NCBI GenBank assembly: GCA_000310025.1
Contig: FN648459.1
Location: 124,694-188,693, forward strand
Source of the DNA: Ectocarpus siliculosus
Lineage: Eukaryota; Sar; Phaeophyceae; Ectocarpales; Ectocarpaceae
Direction: 5' to 3'
Length of the DNA stretch: 64,000 nucleotides
Part shown: piece by piece, positions 12,745 through 24,333 of the stretch
Numbering within the stretch: position 1 is the first letter of the stretch
Layout: each line of letters starts with the position of its first letter
Translations under genes and position numbers: made by a program
The notes under the pieces: generated by a model
What the model saw: the letters and a program-made list of their open reading frames with translations, nothing else
Told to the model about the DNA's origin: nothing
Databases searched by the model: none

Positions 12745-13215
12745 CTCCGAACGGCAAAAAGTCGGCTGCTTGAGAGGAGAGGTGAGTACAAAACTATCCA
12801 GCTCTCGTCCTCTAGACCATCGATTCATGTTGTGTTTTCTTGGGCATCTTCTCTATCAACGGCTCTCATCCGGGTGTGCGTGGTTCAGCAGTGGACGTAC
12901 TCAACAGGCAGGGAGGCGCGTCGCTGTGAACTCGATGTGTTGAAAAAGTCTTTTTTGGGACGGAGGAACAAGCCCTCTGTATTCAAGTGAAAAAACAGAC
13001 CGGAAAAAACGTTGTGTCCACAACTTTGCGCGCACAACGATGGGCCTCCCTCCCGGCTGAGCCCGGCCACTGCCAACCCACGCACAACCGGATGAGAGTC
13101 GTTGATGGAGAAGACACCCAAGAAGACAAAACATGAATCGATGATCTAGAGGACGAGAGCTGGATAGTTTTGTACTGACGTGTCCTCTCAAGCGGCCGAC
13201 TTTCTGCCGTTGGGA
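12745..13215. repeat. Long imperfect inverted repeat (foldback)
   Basis: The arm at 12,745-12,915 reads CGGCAAAAAGTCGGCTGCTT... The reverse complement of 13,040-13,215 gives the same text with scattered differences across about 170 bases. About 125 unmatched bases lie between. Both arms stay open in the matching frame and encode related peptides (RQKVGCLRGE versus RQKVGRLRGH; both share LSSSRPLDHRF). It could be a foldback element, or two inverted copies of an exon. No terminal duplication was identified. Confidence 0.75.
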
Positions 13216-14693
13216 AGCAGCGCTGACGCACGTTTTGGTCTCTTTTTGACACCGAGAACATTTTTTCTCGCACGCCCGGAGCGCTATCGCCACATATTGG
13301 CGGGCACAGCATCAGCTCAGTGCATCAAGGGTTATGGGGATCCCTTTGCGAGCTCGTTACATTCCGTTTCCATGACGCATTTGTGGTTTGTCTGTCACAA
13401 ATCGTTTGGTAGCAGTAGACCACGATTCCCGCCGCACGTGCGATGCATTTCGAGAAAAACGAGTATTTCAGATGGATCCAACCTATGGGGGGAGGAGTCT
13501 GAAATTGGTGTTTATTGGAGTTGATGAGAAGTGAGCATTTATTATTATGTGCCAAAGAGGATGTCTGCGTGCGTATAGAAGAGGAGTCATGCGCACCGAG
13601 AGAAGGCAGCTGCTCGCAGGACATTCCGTTTGCGCCCGATCACGTTGAAGCATCATCAGTGCTGGAGCACAGGGACTGCTAAACGTACGAGTGGACAACA
13701 CTGCCAGCTACTACCTGTTAAGACGTTCGTTCCGGGGAGCTAGTGTTGTCGTCTTTGCCGGCGGGGCGAAGACCAAGAATCTGGGCGACGGATTTGATAC
13801 GCCGCTCTCGGAGAAGCGTCGACTACTACTTTGGTACGTGCGATGTGACGTTGCGTGTGGTTCCACAGCAGAACAGAGAGCGCTAGCTGTTTAACAGGCA
13901 GCGGTCAGCGCACAGCCGTGATACGTATCGTTATCCACGAGGCACAGGGGGGCATAGGCCAGACGGGCACAAATGCCATGTGAAGTTGGCAGGCGGGTGT
14001 GCATATGATATGTCGCCGTTCTTGGGGGCTTGCTCGAGCAGGGCGATTCCTAGCTGATGATGCTACTGCGGTGCGTGCGCTGGTGTGCATGGAGCGGCGC
14101 AGTTTCAATCACAAGAATTCAAACCAAGGGTGCAATACGCGACAGAGGATATCATACGAGTATGCCAGACACAACCGAACCCCCTTGCGTGCGAAGAAGG
14201 TGTCACAAAGACCGCTGGGAGCGGCCCAATTTGGTTTGTGTTTGTTTTGTTTACAAACTCAACGCGTGTGTAGGCATGCGCGGCCAAGCAGGAGGAAATA
14301 CAGACTATACGTCGCAGGAGCGGATGTAATTTCTAATTTCCGGTACAGCAGTCTCGGAGACTGCTGTGGTGTGGTTGTGCTAACACAAATCACAATTACC
14401 AGACAAGGCACAAGTTTGAGTGCAGGTCCTCAATCACACGACGAGGCACGAATATTTGAGTGCAGGTCCGTCGGATCGAGGAAGAGGTGGCCACGAGACG
14501 AAATACAAACTAATCCGTCGGCCCGAGGAAAGTTGGTGGATATCCACACCGACACCCAACACCCGCGTTGATTCGCAGCAGCTTTTTATTCGTGTACACT
14601 TGATGGACGGTTTTTTTTTTTCCCACGAGGTTTTCCAGAAGTCAATGTGGACCGGATAAAAAGGGAGTGCGATGATTGATATAAACCATGGTG
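13216..14693. other. Stretch without a firm gene; one weak exon candidate
   Basis: The only exon-like signal is near 13,762-13,833 (+). There the codons read GAKTKNLGDGFDTPLSEKRR and run into a good donor, TTTG|GTACGTG, but no good acceptor precedes them. Other frames lack motifs. A partial tandem duplication of the kind CACAAGTTTGAGTGCAGGTC lies near 14,408-14,470. Confidence 0.35.
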
Positions 14694-16071
14694 GCTTGTC
14701 ATCTGGCGATGAGTTGTGGTTATCAGAGGTGTAGCACGTATGTCGCTGGTGCGATTGCGGGACGGACTGCGGCCGTCAGGACACATAACCTTGTACGGGC
14801 CGGTTTTGTACGCGCGAATATGATCGTCGTGTATGGAAAAATCGGTGGCACGGCAGGCAGAAACATACAACGAATCGATATAGAGCGAGCTAGTACGCTG
14901 GTGCGTATGATGCCGGCTCACGGTTATTGATCGTAGACCAGGGTACGGGTCATCTGGAGATGAGCCGTGGTGGTCAGGAGTCGCTGGTGCGGCTGGGATA
15001 CAGAATCGATATAGAGCGAGCTAGTACGCTGGTGCCTATGATGCCGCCTCACGGTTAGTTATTGATCGTAGACCAGGGTACGGGTCATCTGGAGATGAGC
15101 CGTGGTGGTCAGGAGTCGCTGGTGCGGCTGGGAGACAGTATGCGGTCGTTATGATACATACGCATACTGAATGTTACTCGAACCGGTTTGCACGTACGAC
15201 TATGGGTCGTTGGCACGGACTAATCGGTCTTGGGAAAAAAGACACAACGCGATATATACCGATGGTAATGTTTCCACACTGTATATACCGCTGGTTACGC
15301 TAGATCCTTCTGATGCGGTTCATCTGGCGATGAGCCGTGGTGGTCAGGGGCCGCACACAAGTTGCGTGGCGTGTAGGTCGCTGGTGCGGCTGGGATACTG
15401 TATGCGGTCGCTATGATACATACGCATACTTGAATGTTACTCGAACCGGTTTGCACGTACGACTATGGGTCGTTGGCACGGACTAATCGGTCGAGGGAAA
15501 ACATACACAACGCGATATATACAGATGGTAATGGTACCACACTGTATATACCGCTGGTTACGCTAGAGCCTTCTGATGCGGTTCATCTGGCGATGAGCCG
15601 TGGTGGTCAGGAGCCGCACACAAGTTGCGTGGCGTGTAGGTCGCTGGTGCGGCTGGGATACTGTATGTGGTCGTTATGATACGTACGCATACTGAATGTT
15701 ACTCGAACCGGTTTGCACGTACGACTATGGGTCGTTGGCACGGACTAATCGGTCGAGGGGGAAAAGACACAACGCGATATATACAGGTGGCTCACGGTTA
15801 ATCGATTGTAGACCAGGGTGCGGGTCATCTGGAGATGAGCCGTGGTGGTCAGGAGACGCACACAAGTTGCGTGGCATGTAGGTCGCTGGTGCGGCTGCGA
15901 TAAGGTATGTATGCGGTCGTTATGACTCATATGCATACTAAATATTACTCGGACCGGTTTGCAAATACGACTGTGGGTCGTTTTGCACGGAATAATCGGT
16001 AGAACGGCACAAAGACACCACGCTATCTATACAGCTGGTTACGGCAACACATTATATATATGCCGCTGGTT
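14694..16071 (+). repeat. Tandem array, about 262 bp unit, with shorter derived units
   Basis: Near-identical units begin at about 15,171, 15,434 and 15,696 (steps of 263 and 262). Each carries TACTCGAACCGGTTTGCACG and later GATGAGCCGTGGTGGTCAGG. Shorter units of about 127 bases occur at 14,940-15,140. Each long unit is open for 81 codons in the same frame, but the frame shows no known motif and I do not call it a gene. A left-over part of the same family lies at 23,460-23,800, so the Copia element at 16,072-22,899 landed inside the array. Confidence 0.85.
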
Positions 16072-16076
16072 GCGGA

Positions 16077-16408
16077 TATTCGATATACTCGTAGCATAGC
16101 ATGGGGGTGGTATATTGCGTATACATATGCGGGAATTGCAGTGACGAACTGCGGAGGAACAGGAAGCTTCTTTGTGTTTTCCTTGGGAGTATGATAGATT
16201 GGTGGAGATTCATGGACATTCGTTCTGGGTGTTAAAGCGTTATGCGTGACTTGATGCCGTGATGGAATGACGAGCTCAAGCACGCCCCCGATGAATACAA
16301 CACGTTTTTCAACACGTCTACACGTCTTGACCTACCCTTACGGCCCGTCATGGCCGAGCTGCTCTACGCTCCCATCATACACAACTGAGCCACCCGAATT
16401 ATCGATTA
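16077..16408 (+). repeat. 5' LTR of the Copia element
   Basis: 332 bases, a direct repeat of 22,564-22,894 with three substitutions and one single-base gap. The end sequences TATTCGATA/TATCGATTA are imperfect inverted repeats of each other. Confidence 0.93.
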
Positions 16409-16492
16409 CGCTAGCGTGTGACACGTCGTCTACGAGATTCGAGTCGAGCTTAGTTTGGAGTATCGCTTTGCGGCGATCAGCAGCAGCCACCG

Positions 16493-17981
16493 ATGAGCGA
16501 CACCGAGCAAGATCGAGTGAGCGCCCGACTAGCAGAGGAGGACGCCCGGATCAACGACTTGGTCAACCAGAGGGTAGAAGCAAGACTGGCCGAGATTTCG
16601 AGGCAACGAGCCGAGGAGCGGAGGACAGATGACGTCCGGACCGGAAGAGAGCACGAGGATCGCCACCAGCAACACGCGGGGCGGCCATCGGCCAACCCGA
16701 CGACCGACGAAATCGCCCGCACACTCGCCGACGCCCTCACCGGTCGACTTCACGTCTCATCAGGGGACATGGGTAGAGTACCCATTAACGCAGGGACGGT
16801 TAGAATGACTGAGACTAAGCGCCTAGCGCCTTGGGATGGTGTATTTATGCAAGGGGAGGATGAGCAGGCTAAGTTTTTGATTTTTCGAACATGGTAGCTA
16901 TGTTTGCCCAGGAAGGAGTGCGTGACGTAGTGCTGACTGAAGAAAAGATTCCAGTCGGAAAAGAAGGCGTGAGCATGGAAGAGATGCGTAGGGTGCATTC
17001 GAGTGAAAGGGTAGAAAAGGCAATAATGGCGTGGAACCTGCTGATCACGACTGTGACATACATGCCAATCCTGACCCAGATCATCGCCGATGGTAGTCCA
17101 AGTGGAGGTTGGAAGATATTCCTTGACTATTACGAGCCGCGTGCAAGGGCCGAAAAAGAAAGGCTGTCATCTCAATATCACGCTCTTGAGATGAAAGTAG
17201 GAGAGACCCCGCAAGAATACTTTGGGAGATTTGCTGTTTTGCGCAGTAGGCTAGCCTCGCACGGTGTTGTTTTCTCCGACGATGATGCCAATGCCCACAT
17301 GGTATACCACCTTTCCGACGAGTACACGGTAGAGAAGAAGATTCTGACCATGTCACCGATTCCCCCCTCTCGCGAGACAATTGAAAAGGCTGTGCGAGAT
17401 GCTCATGCGGACTCGGTTCGCCGTCGGGAGGGGGAACCGAAGAATGGCGCGGGGCACGCGTTCGTCGCTTCCGGTGGCATCCGGGGCGATGGATGTGTCC
17501 AAAATGGGTCGAGTGGAAACGGCGGGGGTCAGGACGGAGACGGAGGCGCCCGGAGTCGGAGCAGGAGCAGGGTGAGAGGAAACAAGAAAGGCGGAGGTGA
17601 GAGAGGAGCCGACAACGACCACTGCTACCTACATCCGCGCTTGTTCCACACTAACGCCCAGTGCTACACTCAGCGCGACCGTCAGAAGGAGCAGGAGCAG
17701 CAGCAGCCCCAACAGCAGCAGCCTCAGCAACAGCAGCCTCAGAAACAGCAGCTTCACGGACCGCCGCCGCAGCAGCCGAGCTACAGTGGGGGGGGCTGGG
17801 GCGGTGGACCTCAGCACGGACCTCACAGCGGCTACGGAGGACGGCATCAGCACAGGTATTCAGCACCCCCTCGTCCGCCACAACCGCCTTGGCGGCCCCC
17901 GTACGGGCACGCTAATGTGATGCACGCGTATAGTGCTATGCCCTACGGGGGGCCCGCGAATGGTACCGAGTATGGCGGGTG

Positions 17982-18015
<34 letters not shown>

Positions 18016-18300
18016 TCGCCAGACTACTACCAGCAGCAGCCGTACTACCCGCCTCCGACACCGTACTACCAGCAGCAGCAGCCACCACCGCAGCCTCCGC
18101 CACCGCCGTCGTTTCAGCCGCAGCAGCAGCAGCAGCAGCACTCCACCCATGCCCCGCCCCAGTCGCCTTCTCCCGGAGCAGCAACCTATCCGCCTGGGCA
18201 TCTCCACTCCCTGATGGCACACTTTGTGTCCGCTGACGAGATGAGTTCGCCTTCGGTTTCGAGTGATGTAAGCAGTGTCGCATGTGGTGATGATCTTGGC
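16493..18300 (+). pseudogene. Copia gag part
   Basis: The N-terminal part is charged and likely coiled (RLAEEDARINDLVNQRVEAR). The retrotransposon gag core continues to about 17,400 (GETPQEYFGRFAVLRSRLAS). Near 17,620-17,670 lies a non-standard zinc-knuckle-like motif, HCYLHPRLFHTNAQCY. It is followed by a Gln/Pro-rich region of about 180 residues coded by CAG runs. The product would package element RNA. It is part of a fossil element and not an intact gene. Confidence 0.8.
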
Positions 18301-18339
18301 TTTGCTTTGTCTGCACAGAGTTGCGAGTACAGTCCTGGT

Positions 18340-20000
18340 AGGGAGGTATTTTGGTCTGATAGCGGTGCAAGCAACCATTTTGTGAGTAACAGCTCTAAGA
18401 TGTACAACATCTCGCCTGTTCCCCCCGGCAAAGAATTCATGAAAGTAGGCAATGGTGCTCATTTGCGCGTGGAGTGCGTAGGTAGTGTCAATCTGGCATT
18501 TCACATGGCAGGAGGTCGATCGGGAGAAGCGGATTCCTGTGTCCAGTTGACAGACGTGTACGTAGTACCAGGGATTTCGTTCAACTTGTTCTCGCTGCAC
18601 CACACGCAGAAAAAGCACAGGATAATGTTGGATGAGAGGGGTGTGCACCTTTTCGGCGGTCGGCTTAGTTTCGCATATTCGGATATCGGATGCTCTCTAT
18701 CGGCCACCGGCTTGCCTCCCTCGTACCATGACGGTGATGTAATCCCCTCCACCGTTGTCCCTCCCCCCGTTGTCCGCCAAGCGTCTCCGCCTGGTGTTGG
18801 TACCGGCCTTTTTGCGAAAAACCCCCCTCCCCCTTCTCAGATTTCAGGATCGGGTGCAGGATGCGGTCCGAGTTCGAGCTTCCCGTCCATCGGTCCCGCC
18901 GGTGTTGTACCTTCGGCTTCGAGCTTCCCGTCCATCGGTCCCGCCGGTGTTGTACCTTCGGCTTCGAGCTTCCCGTCCATCGGCGCTGCCGGGTCGTACC
19001 TTCGAGTTCGAGCATCCCGTCCACCACTTCCGGTGTAGTACCTCCGAGGGATGCTTCCCCGTCTATCGATGTTGATTTAGTGTCTCCGTCGATCCGATAT
19101 TTTCAGCCTGTCCTAGCCGCAGCCATCGCCTCATCCGACGTCCTGTCCCCCTCAGTCGTGAACCCGAATGTGTCGCGAGAGATAGAGATCATGCCCCTTG
19201 AGTCCCAGGATAATTTGCCTTTGATGGACATGAGTATGTTCTTGGATGTAGGCTTGATGAACGGACAAGACTCGGTCCCACCGGGTGACTTTTATCCCGA
19301 CCCATTAGGCGTATGTGAGTCCGTGAAGCCCCCCGTTGCGTTCGCTGTGATGCAAGATGAGTTGGACGTGCTCAGAGACTTTGCTGTCGAGTGCCGTGTG
19401 CAGCAAGATGTAGGTCCCCCCTCCCTCTCCCATGCTTTGGCGATTATCGCCTCCGGTGGTCCAGCGTTCACTGTAGGAAAACCCACGTCCACAATCGACA
19501 TTAATTTGTTCCACGCTTCCACCGGCCACGTGAATGAATTCCTGACGAGGGAAACCGCAAAGCAGCAGGGTGTTCAATTGGTGGGGGAACTGCAGCCATG
19601 CGTTGGCTGCATCGAGGCGAAGGGCAGGAGGGCCCCGGTGCCGCGGCGTGGAGTCACCCGCGCGGCGGTACCGTTCGGCAAGGTGCACATCGACATCACC
19701 GGCCCGTACTCTGAGGCGTTCGACGGTTCCCGTTACCTGATCATGTTCGTGGACAGCGTCGCGGTGGCAACGGGCGTACGGCATGCGGGCCAAGAGCGAC
19801 ACCCTGACGTACACGCGGCGCTTCCTCGCCGACCTGAACGGCAACGGTACTCCGGGGTGTTTCCGCATGGACAACGGTGGTGAGTTCACCAGTGCTGCCT
19901 TCGTCGCGTTCTGCGACGCCGCTGGCATCCGGCGCGAGTACACCGCGCCCGACACCCCGAAGCAGAATGCGGTCGTCGAGAGCGCAATCTGGCGCGTGAT
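18340..20000 (+). pseudogene. Copia protease and integrase part
   Basis: The aspartic protease motif WSDSGASNHF is at about 18,350-18,380. A proline/serine-rich linker follows, with a triple tandem of about 57 bases at 18,880-18,990 (ASSFPSIGPAG). The integrase zinc module (H...H...CVGC) is at about 19,505-19,620. Catalytic acidic positions appear in HIDITGPY, FRMDNGGEF and AVVESAIW. These would process the polyprotein and join cDNA to the genome in a working relative. This copy is broken. Confidence 0.8.
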
Positions 20001-22263
20001 GAAGGGGGGCCACGCCGCCCGCCGCCACGTCCTCTCCATGGGCCACGTCGACCTTGCCTCTATCCCCGGTATGGACGCCAACGGACACCGGCTGTGGCTT
20101 GCATCGGCGATCTGGGCCTCCGGCTGTTTCAACCGTTCTGCGACGTCGGCCAACCCGGCCTGGATGTCGCCGTTCGAGGCCTTCTTCGGACGCAAACCGC
20201 CGCTCAACGTCGTCCCTTTTTTCCAGGAGGGGATGATGCGCGTGAAGCGCGCCAGCAAGGCGGACGTCCAATCCGTGCGTTGCTTTTACCTGCACGGAGC
20301 GCGCAACCACTCCGCCGCCACTGCCATCTTTCTCCGCCCCGACACCGGAAGCATCTGCCTGTCCAACAACGTCGTGTGGATCAACCGCCGCACCGCCGCG
20401 CCGGCGCCGGTACCGGCCAGCGGGGGGGGCTCTTCGGTCACCGCGGCGCCCTCGCCGGCCGCCGCCGTTCCTGCAGCCGCTGCCGCACCGCCACCGCCAT
20501 GGACATCGCGGACGTACACCTACACCCCGCCCACAGCGACCACCGCTTCGCCGTCGCCCGCTTCTCCGTCGATCTTCACAGGGTCCGGAGCCGCGTCGCC
20601 GATCTCCACGGCGTCTTTGAGTGCACCGCCGTCCACCGCAGGCACGCCGCCCCGTCCACCGCCGACACCACCGCCCGCAAGCGCCGCCGCTCCCCCTCCC
20701 CATCACCCGCCGCTTTCACAGCGAGCCGTCAGAGAGTTGGGCGAGAAGGAAACCAGAGTGCATGGCCGTACGCGCGGCGACCGAGTGCGCTTCATGGATG
20801 AGCAACAGCAACCGCCGTCGCCGTCAGGTGGCGGCACCGCTCTCCAACACCGCCTTGGGCTGCTGTCGATGATGGGCAAGGATGCGCTCGTCTCGTCGCT
20901 CGCCACCCGGGAGGCCGTCGATCAAGGACGTCGAGACCTGCCACCGTCCGCCAGCACCGCCCCTCCCGCTCCCCCACCGCCCCAAGATACGAGTTTAGCA
21001 GGCCATGGGAGCGGGGGGGCCGCAGGAGCTGGAGGGCCGGGGGGCCTGCACATGTTCGCAGCAATGTTCGCCACCCGCGAGGATGTGGAAGCCACTCTTC
21101 GTGCAAAGCGCCCTCCTGACAAGACGCCGGACCTTCCTCACTGCCTCGCCAGCGACCTCCGAGTGCCGAAAACGTTCAAGGAGGCCATGCGGTGTCAACA
21201 TTCAGAGTTGTGGGATGATGCAGTCGGTCGGGAGTTTTTCGGTCTGTTGGATGCAGGTACTTTTAGTCCGGTGTAGCAAGCAGTAGAGAACTTCATCAAC
21301 GCCAAGTGGGTATTCAACTGTAAGGCAGACGAGTACGGATGGCCGACGAAATTCAAGGCAAGACTTGTCGCGCGGGGGGACATGCAGAGGGCTTCGATTG
21401 ATTTTGGAGAATTGAGATGGTCCCCGTGAAGAACCTTGGGGAGTTGAGGTTGTACTCCGCGTGCTTTTACCAGAGAGATATAGAGAGAGGCCTTTTGAGG
21501 ATCTCGCAGCAAAGGTTTGCAGAAGAGTTGGCTGCAGAGTACGGCGTAGAGTGGGGGAAGAGTGTGCCCTTGCCTGTGAGCATGAAGCTCACCGACTTTG
21601 ACGAGGACGAAGCGTGTGCTGGTGTCCCTTTCCGCGAGTTGGTAGGATCCCTGATGTGGTTGGCCACTCAAACCAGGCCGGACATCGCGAATGCAGTACG
21701 AGCAGTAGCGCGGTATTGCGCGTCTCCCAAGATGGTGCACTGGAAGGCAGCACTTGGTATTTTAGGGTACGTGCGTAGGACGAGCTGGCATGAGCATGCA
21801 GGTGTTTGTGGGTGCTGACTATGCAAGCAAGGCAGCAGACCGTAGGTCGGTCTCAGGAGGACTAGTGATGTGTGGGGGTGGGGGTGTGACTTGGTTTTCG
21901 AGGACGCAGAAGTGCGTTACGCTTTCCACAACGGAAGCAGAGTATGTGGCAATTGCCGACGTCTTGAAGGAAGTGCTTTTCTTGAGGCAGGTTTGGCGTT
22001 TTATGTTGCCAGATGCAGGTATGCCGTGCATTCAGGTGTTTGAGGATAACCAGGGAGCGATTCAGATTGCGCACAACCCGATCACGAACTCAAACTCGAA
22101 GCACATTGATGTACGGCATCACTTTATCAGGGAACTGGTAGAGAGGAAGGAGGTTTCGATTACTCATGTGGCGTCGGAGTTTCAGCATGCAGATTTCTTG
22201 ACGAAGGCTATCAGCAAGGAATCTTTTGCGTTGCACAGAGACTTTGTGATGAATTTGCAGTGA
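20001..22263 (+). pseudogene. Copia integrase tail, reverse transcriptase and RNase H part
   Basis: A Pro/Ala/Ser-rich integrase tail leads into the start of the RVT_2 reverse transcriptase (about 21,050-21,400). The end of that domain follows (VGSLMWLATQTRPDIANAVR near 21,640) and then RNase H with ADYASKAADRRSVSGG, STTEAEYVA and the typical ending KHIDVRHHFIRE. The order and motifs are diagnostic of Copia. The reverse transcriptase is not complete. Confidence 0.85.
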
Positions 22264-22563
22264 AAGAGGTGTTTTGGGATCAAATCGTGCTTTGCCGTTG
22301 AGTGGAAGAGAGAGGATATGTACGAGTTTGAACAAGAGATAGGGAGGGTCAAGTGGAGATGGTAGTGTTTTGGAAGGTTAATGTTTGGGATTTTCTTGAT
22401 GATTTGGAAGAGTTGGTATGCGATTGATTGTTTTTGGAGGTATTGCTTTGGTGTTGGAGTTTTCGATTTTGTCTTGGTTTTGATTTGTTTTGAGATGAAC
22501 TGGTATGAGAAGGATGACTTTGATATTTTGTCAGAGCATGACGATGCATACGAGCAGGGGGGC

Positions 22564-22894
22564 TATTCGATATACTCGTAGCATAGCATGGGGTGGAATA
22601 TTGCGTATACATATGCGGGAATTGCAGTGACGAACTGCGGAGGAACAGGAAGCTTCTTTGTGTTTTCCTTGGGAGTATGATAGATTGGTGGAGATTCATG
22701 GACATTCGTTCTGGGTGTTAAAGCGTTATGCGTGACTTGATGCCGTGATGGAATGACGAGCTCAAGCACGCCCCCGATGAATACAACAAGTTTTTCAACA
22801 CGTCTACACGTCTTTACCTACCCTTACGGCCCGTCATGGCCGAGCTGCTCTACGCTCCCATCATACACAACTGAGCCACCCGAATTATCGATTA
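22564..22894 (+). repeat. 3' LTR of the Copia element
   Basis: 331 bases, about 99 percent like the 5' LTR. It is directly preceded by the G-rich tract ending GAGCAGGGGGGC and followed by the GCGGA target duplication. Confidence 0.93.
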
Positions 22895-23142
22895 GCGGAA
22901 GCACACATATGCGAGAATACCGGGAACACGGAACTAACGTGTGGTATGGGCCGACTTCTGGGCAGGATATGTATACATATATATGCTTCCCATCTGGTGG
23001 TGCGTGGTTCCCATCGGTGTTAAGGAGTGTGGCTGCTAGCTTAAATAGGGTATATCTTATTGTTGATAGGATGTGGGTCGGTCCCAGGAGGTATACCCTT
23101 CAGACACCTACCCTCTTAGGATTTGTCTCGTCTGCGTACCCC

Positions 23143-23175
23143 CTGAGGTGAAGTTGGATCCCCACTTCACCTCAG
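23143..23175. repeat. Hairpin with 12 bp perfect stem
   Basis: CTGAGGTGAAGT and ACTTCACCTCAG pair across a 9-base loop containing GGATCC. No poly-T follows closely, so it is not a terminator of a familiar kind. Confidence 0.8.
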
Positions 23176-23315
23176 ACCCTTGATGATCGTCTCTCAGCAA
23201 TAACAAGCAACTTTCTCATCTCAACGTGATCGTGGACAAGCGTGTCAACGACAGAACCTACCTTCATCTATCTCTAGGAGCAAGCTACCGCCCACGGCTT
23301 CCCCTCCTTTAAACT

Positions 23316-23349
23316 TGGCGTCAGCGGCAGGATCCTGCCGCTGACGCCA
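23316..23349. repeat. Perfect 34 bp palindrome
   Basis: TGGCGTCAGCGGCAGGA and its exact reverse complement meet at a GGATCC centre without any spacer. It lies 140 bases from the other hairpin, which also has GGATCC at its centre. Confidence 0.85.
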
Positions 23350-23459
23350 TATGCGAAGGTGTACCGATTCTGGTAAAAGTCAATCGACGGATACCCTGCG
23401 AATCGGGTCCTCCTTAACATCGGTGTGTGGACTGGGGGGGTGCACACTAGCGGAGTTAG

Positions 23460-23810
23460 TGATGCGTGTTGGCGGTCATGGAATCATCGGTGGGACGGCA
23501 AGCAACTCAAAACAAATCAATATATATAAGTCTAGAGCTGGTTACGCTGGAGCGTATGGCTCACGGCCTGTTGATTGTAGACCAGGATGGCGGGTCATCT
23601 GGAGATGATCCGTGGTGGTCAGGAGCCGCACGCAACATGTGTGGCATGTCTGTCGCTGGTGCGACTGCGATATGGTATGCGGTCGTTACGACACATCTGG
23701 TGATGAGTCGTGGTTATCAGGAGCCGAACGCAAGGTGTGCAGCACGTATGTCGCTGGTGCGACTGCATCCTCTAGGGTGTGTCTGTCGGCGCAAGACAAG
23801 GCTAGCGGAT
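23460..23810 (+). repeat. Remnant units of the 262 bp array
   Basis: Contains the same phrases as 14,694-16,071, such as GTAGACCAGG, GTGGTGGTCAGGAGCCGCAC and GTCGCTGGTGCGACTG, twice. It is the right-hand remainder of the array split by the Copia insertion. Confidence 0.75.
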
Positions 23811-23929
23811 TGGTGAAAACCGCCGGCCACACTCAAGAAACACAAAAACAAGTCCACTTCGACTGTCGCTGCTGCTTGTTATGTCGTGTACACTCAGTCA
23901 TCTACACTATAGTATTTTTAGTGAAATAT

Positions 23930-24320
23930 TTCATGGAAGTCCATGGAAGTCCATGGAAGTCCATGAAAAGTTTCATGGAAGTCCATGGAACTCCATGACA
24001 CCATGTCCATGGAAGTCAATGGAAGTCCATGAAATATTTCAACATGGAAGTCTATGAAACATTTCATGGACCTTCAAGAAATATTCCAGTGACGCCAACT
24101 TGGTTGATAAATGCCGACAATGAGCCTTTGCTGTGTTCGACATTGGATTTTCTGAAATGTGTGCATGGGTTTCATTGGACTTCCAAGAAACTTTTTACTT
24201 GTTTCCACGGAGCTCCATGGACTTCCAAGAATCTTTTCATGGAACTCCTTTCACTTCCATAAAAAGTTTCATGCAACTCCTATGACTTCCATGAAAATTT
24301 TCATGGAATTCCATGAATAA
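23930..24320. repeat. CCATGGAAGT-type repeat cluster, left
   Basis: ATGGAAGTCC recurs head to tail at 23,931-24,050. Variants carrying CATGGAA or TTCCATG run on to the A-run at 24,318. Many units form parts of the palindrome ACTTCCATGGAAGT that dominates 30,384-31,110. Confidence 0.75.
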
Positions 24321-24333
24321 AAAAAAAAAAAAA

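Larger units (their letters stand above)
16072..22899 (+). mobile_element. Ty1/Copia LTR retrotransposon, young but broken
   Basis: The LTRs lie at 16,077-16,408 and 22,564-22,894 and are flanked by the 5 bp target duplication GCGGA (16,072-16,076 and 22,895-22,899). The two LTRs differ at only about three bases and one single-base gap, so insertion is recent. The internal parts are in Copia order: gag, protease, integrase, then reverse transcriptase and RNase H. The LTRs begin TATTCGATA and end TATCGATTA rather than TG...CA. A G-rich polypurine tract (about 22,551-22,563) precedes the 3' LTR. I recognise no tRNA primer site after the left LTR. The coding part is interrupted about four to six times. 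Confidence 0.93.
22900..23459. other. Noncoding flank with two strong hairpins
   Basis: No gene is seen. The stretch holds the hairpin at 23,143-23,175 and the 34-base palindrome at 23,316-23,349, listed separately. Confidence 0.5.

Noticed and set aside
15171-15881. Three similar 61-81 codon frames read as a small gene family
   Set aside because: They are the same position in a tandem array whose units change length by non-multiples of three. There is no motif and no splice or start context.
16409-16430. Primer binding site of the Copia element
   Set aside because: The sequence after the LTR does not match an initiator Met tRNA 3' end or its anticodon stem by eye. I could not assign it.
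19741-20706. 321-residue minus-strand frame, Arg/Gly-rich
   Set aside because: It is the shadow of the GC-rich Copia integrase region on the other strand.
23316-23349. Palindrome as a CRISPR-like repeat or a transcription terminator
   Set aside because: It occurs once, without spacers or a T-run, in a eukaryotic context.
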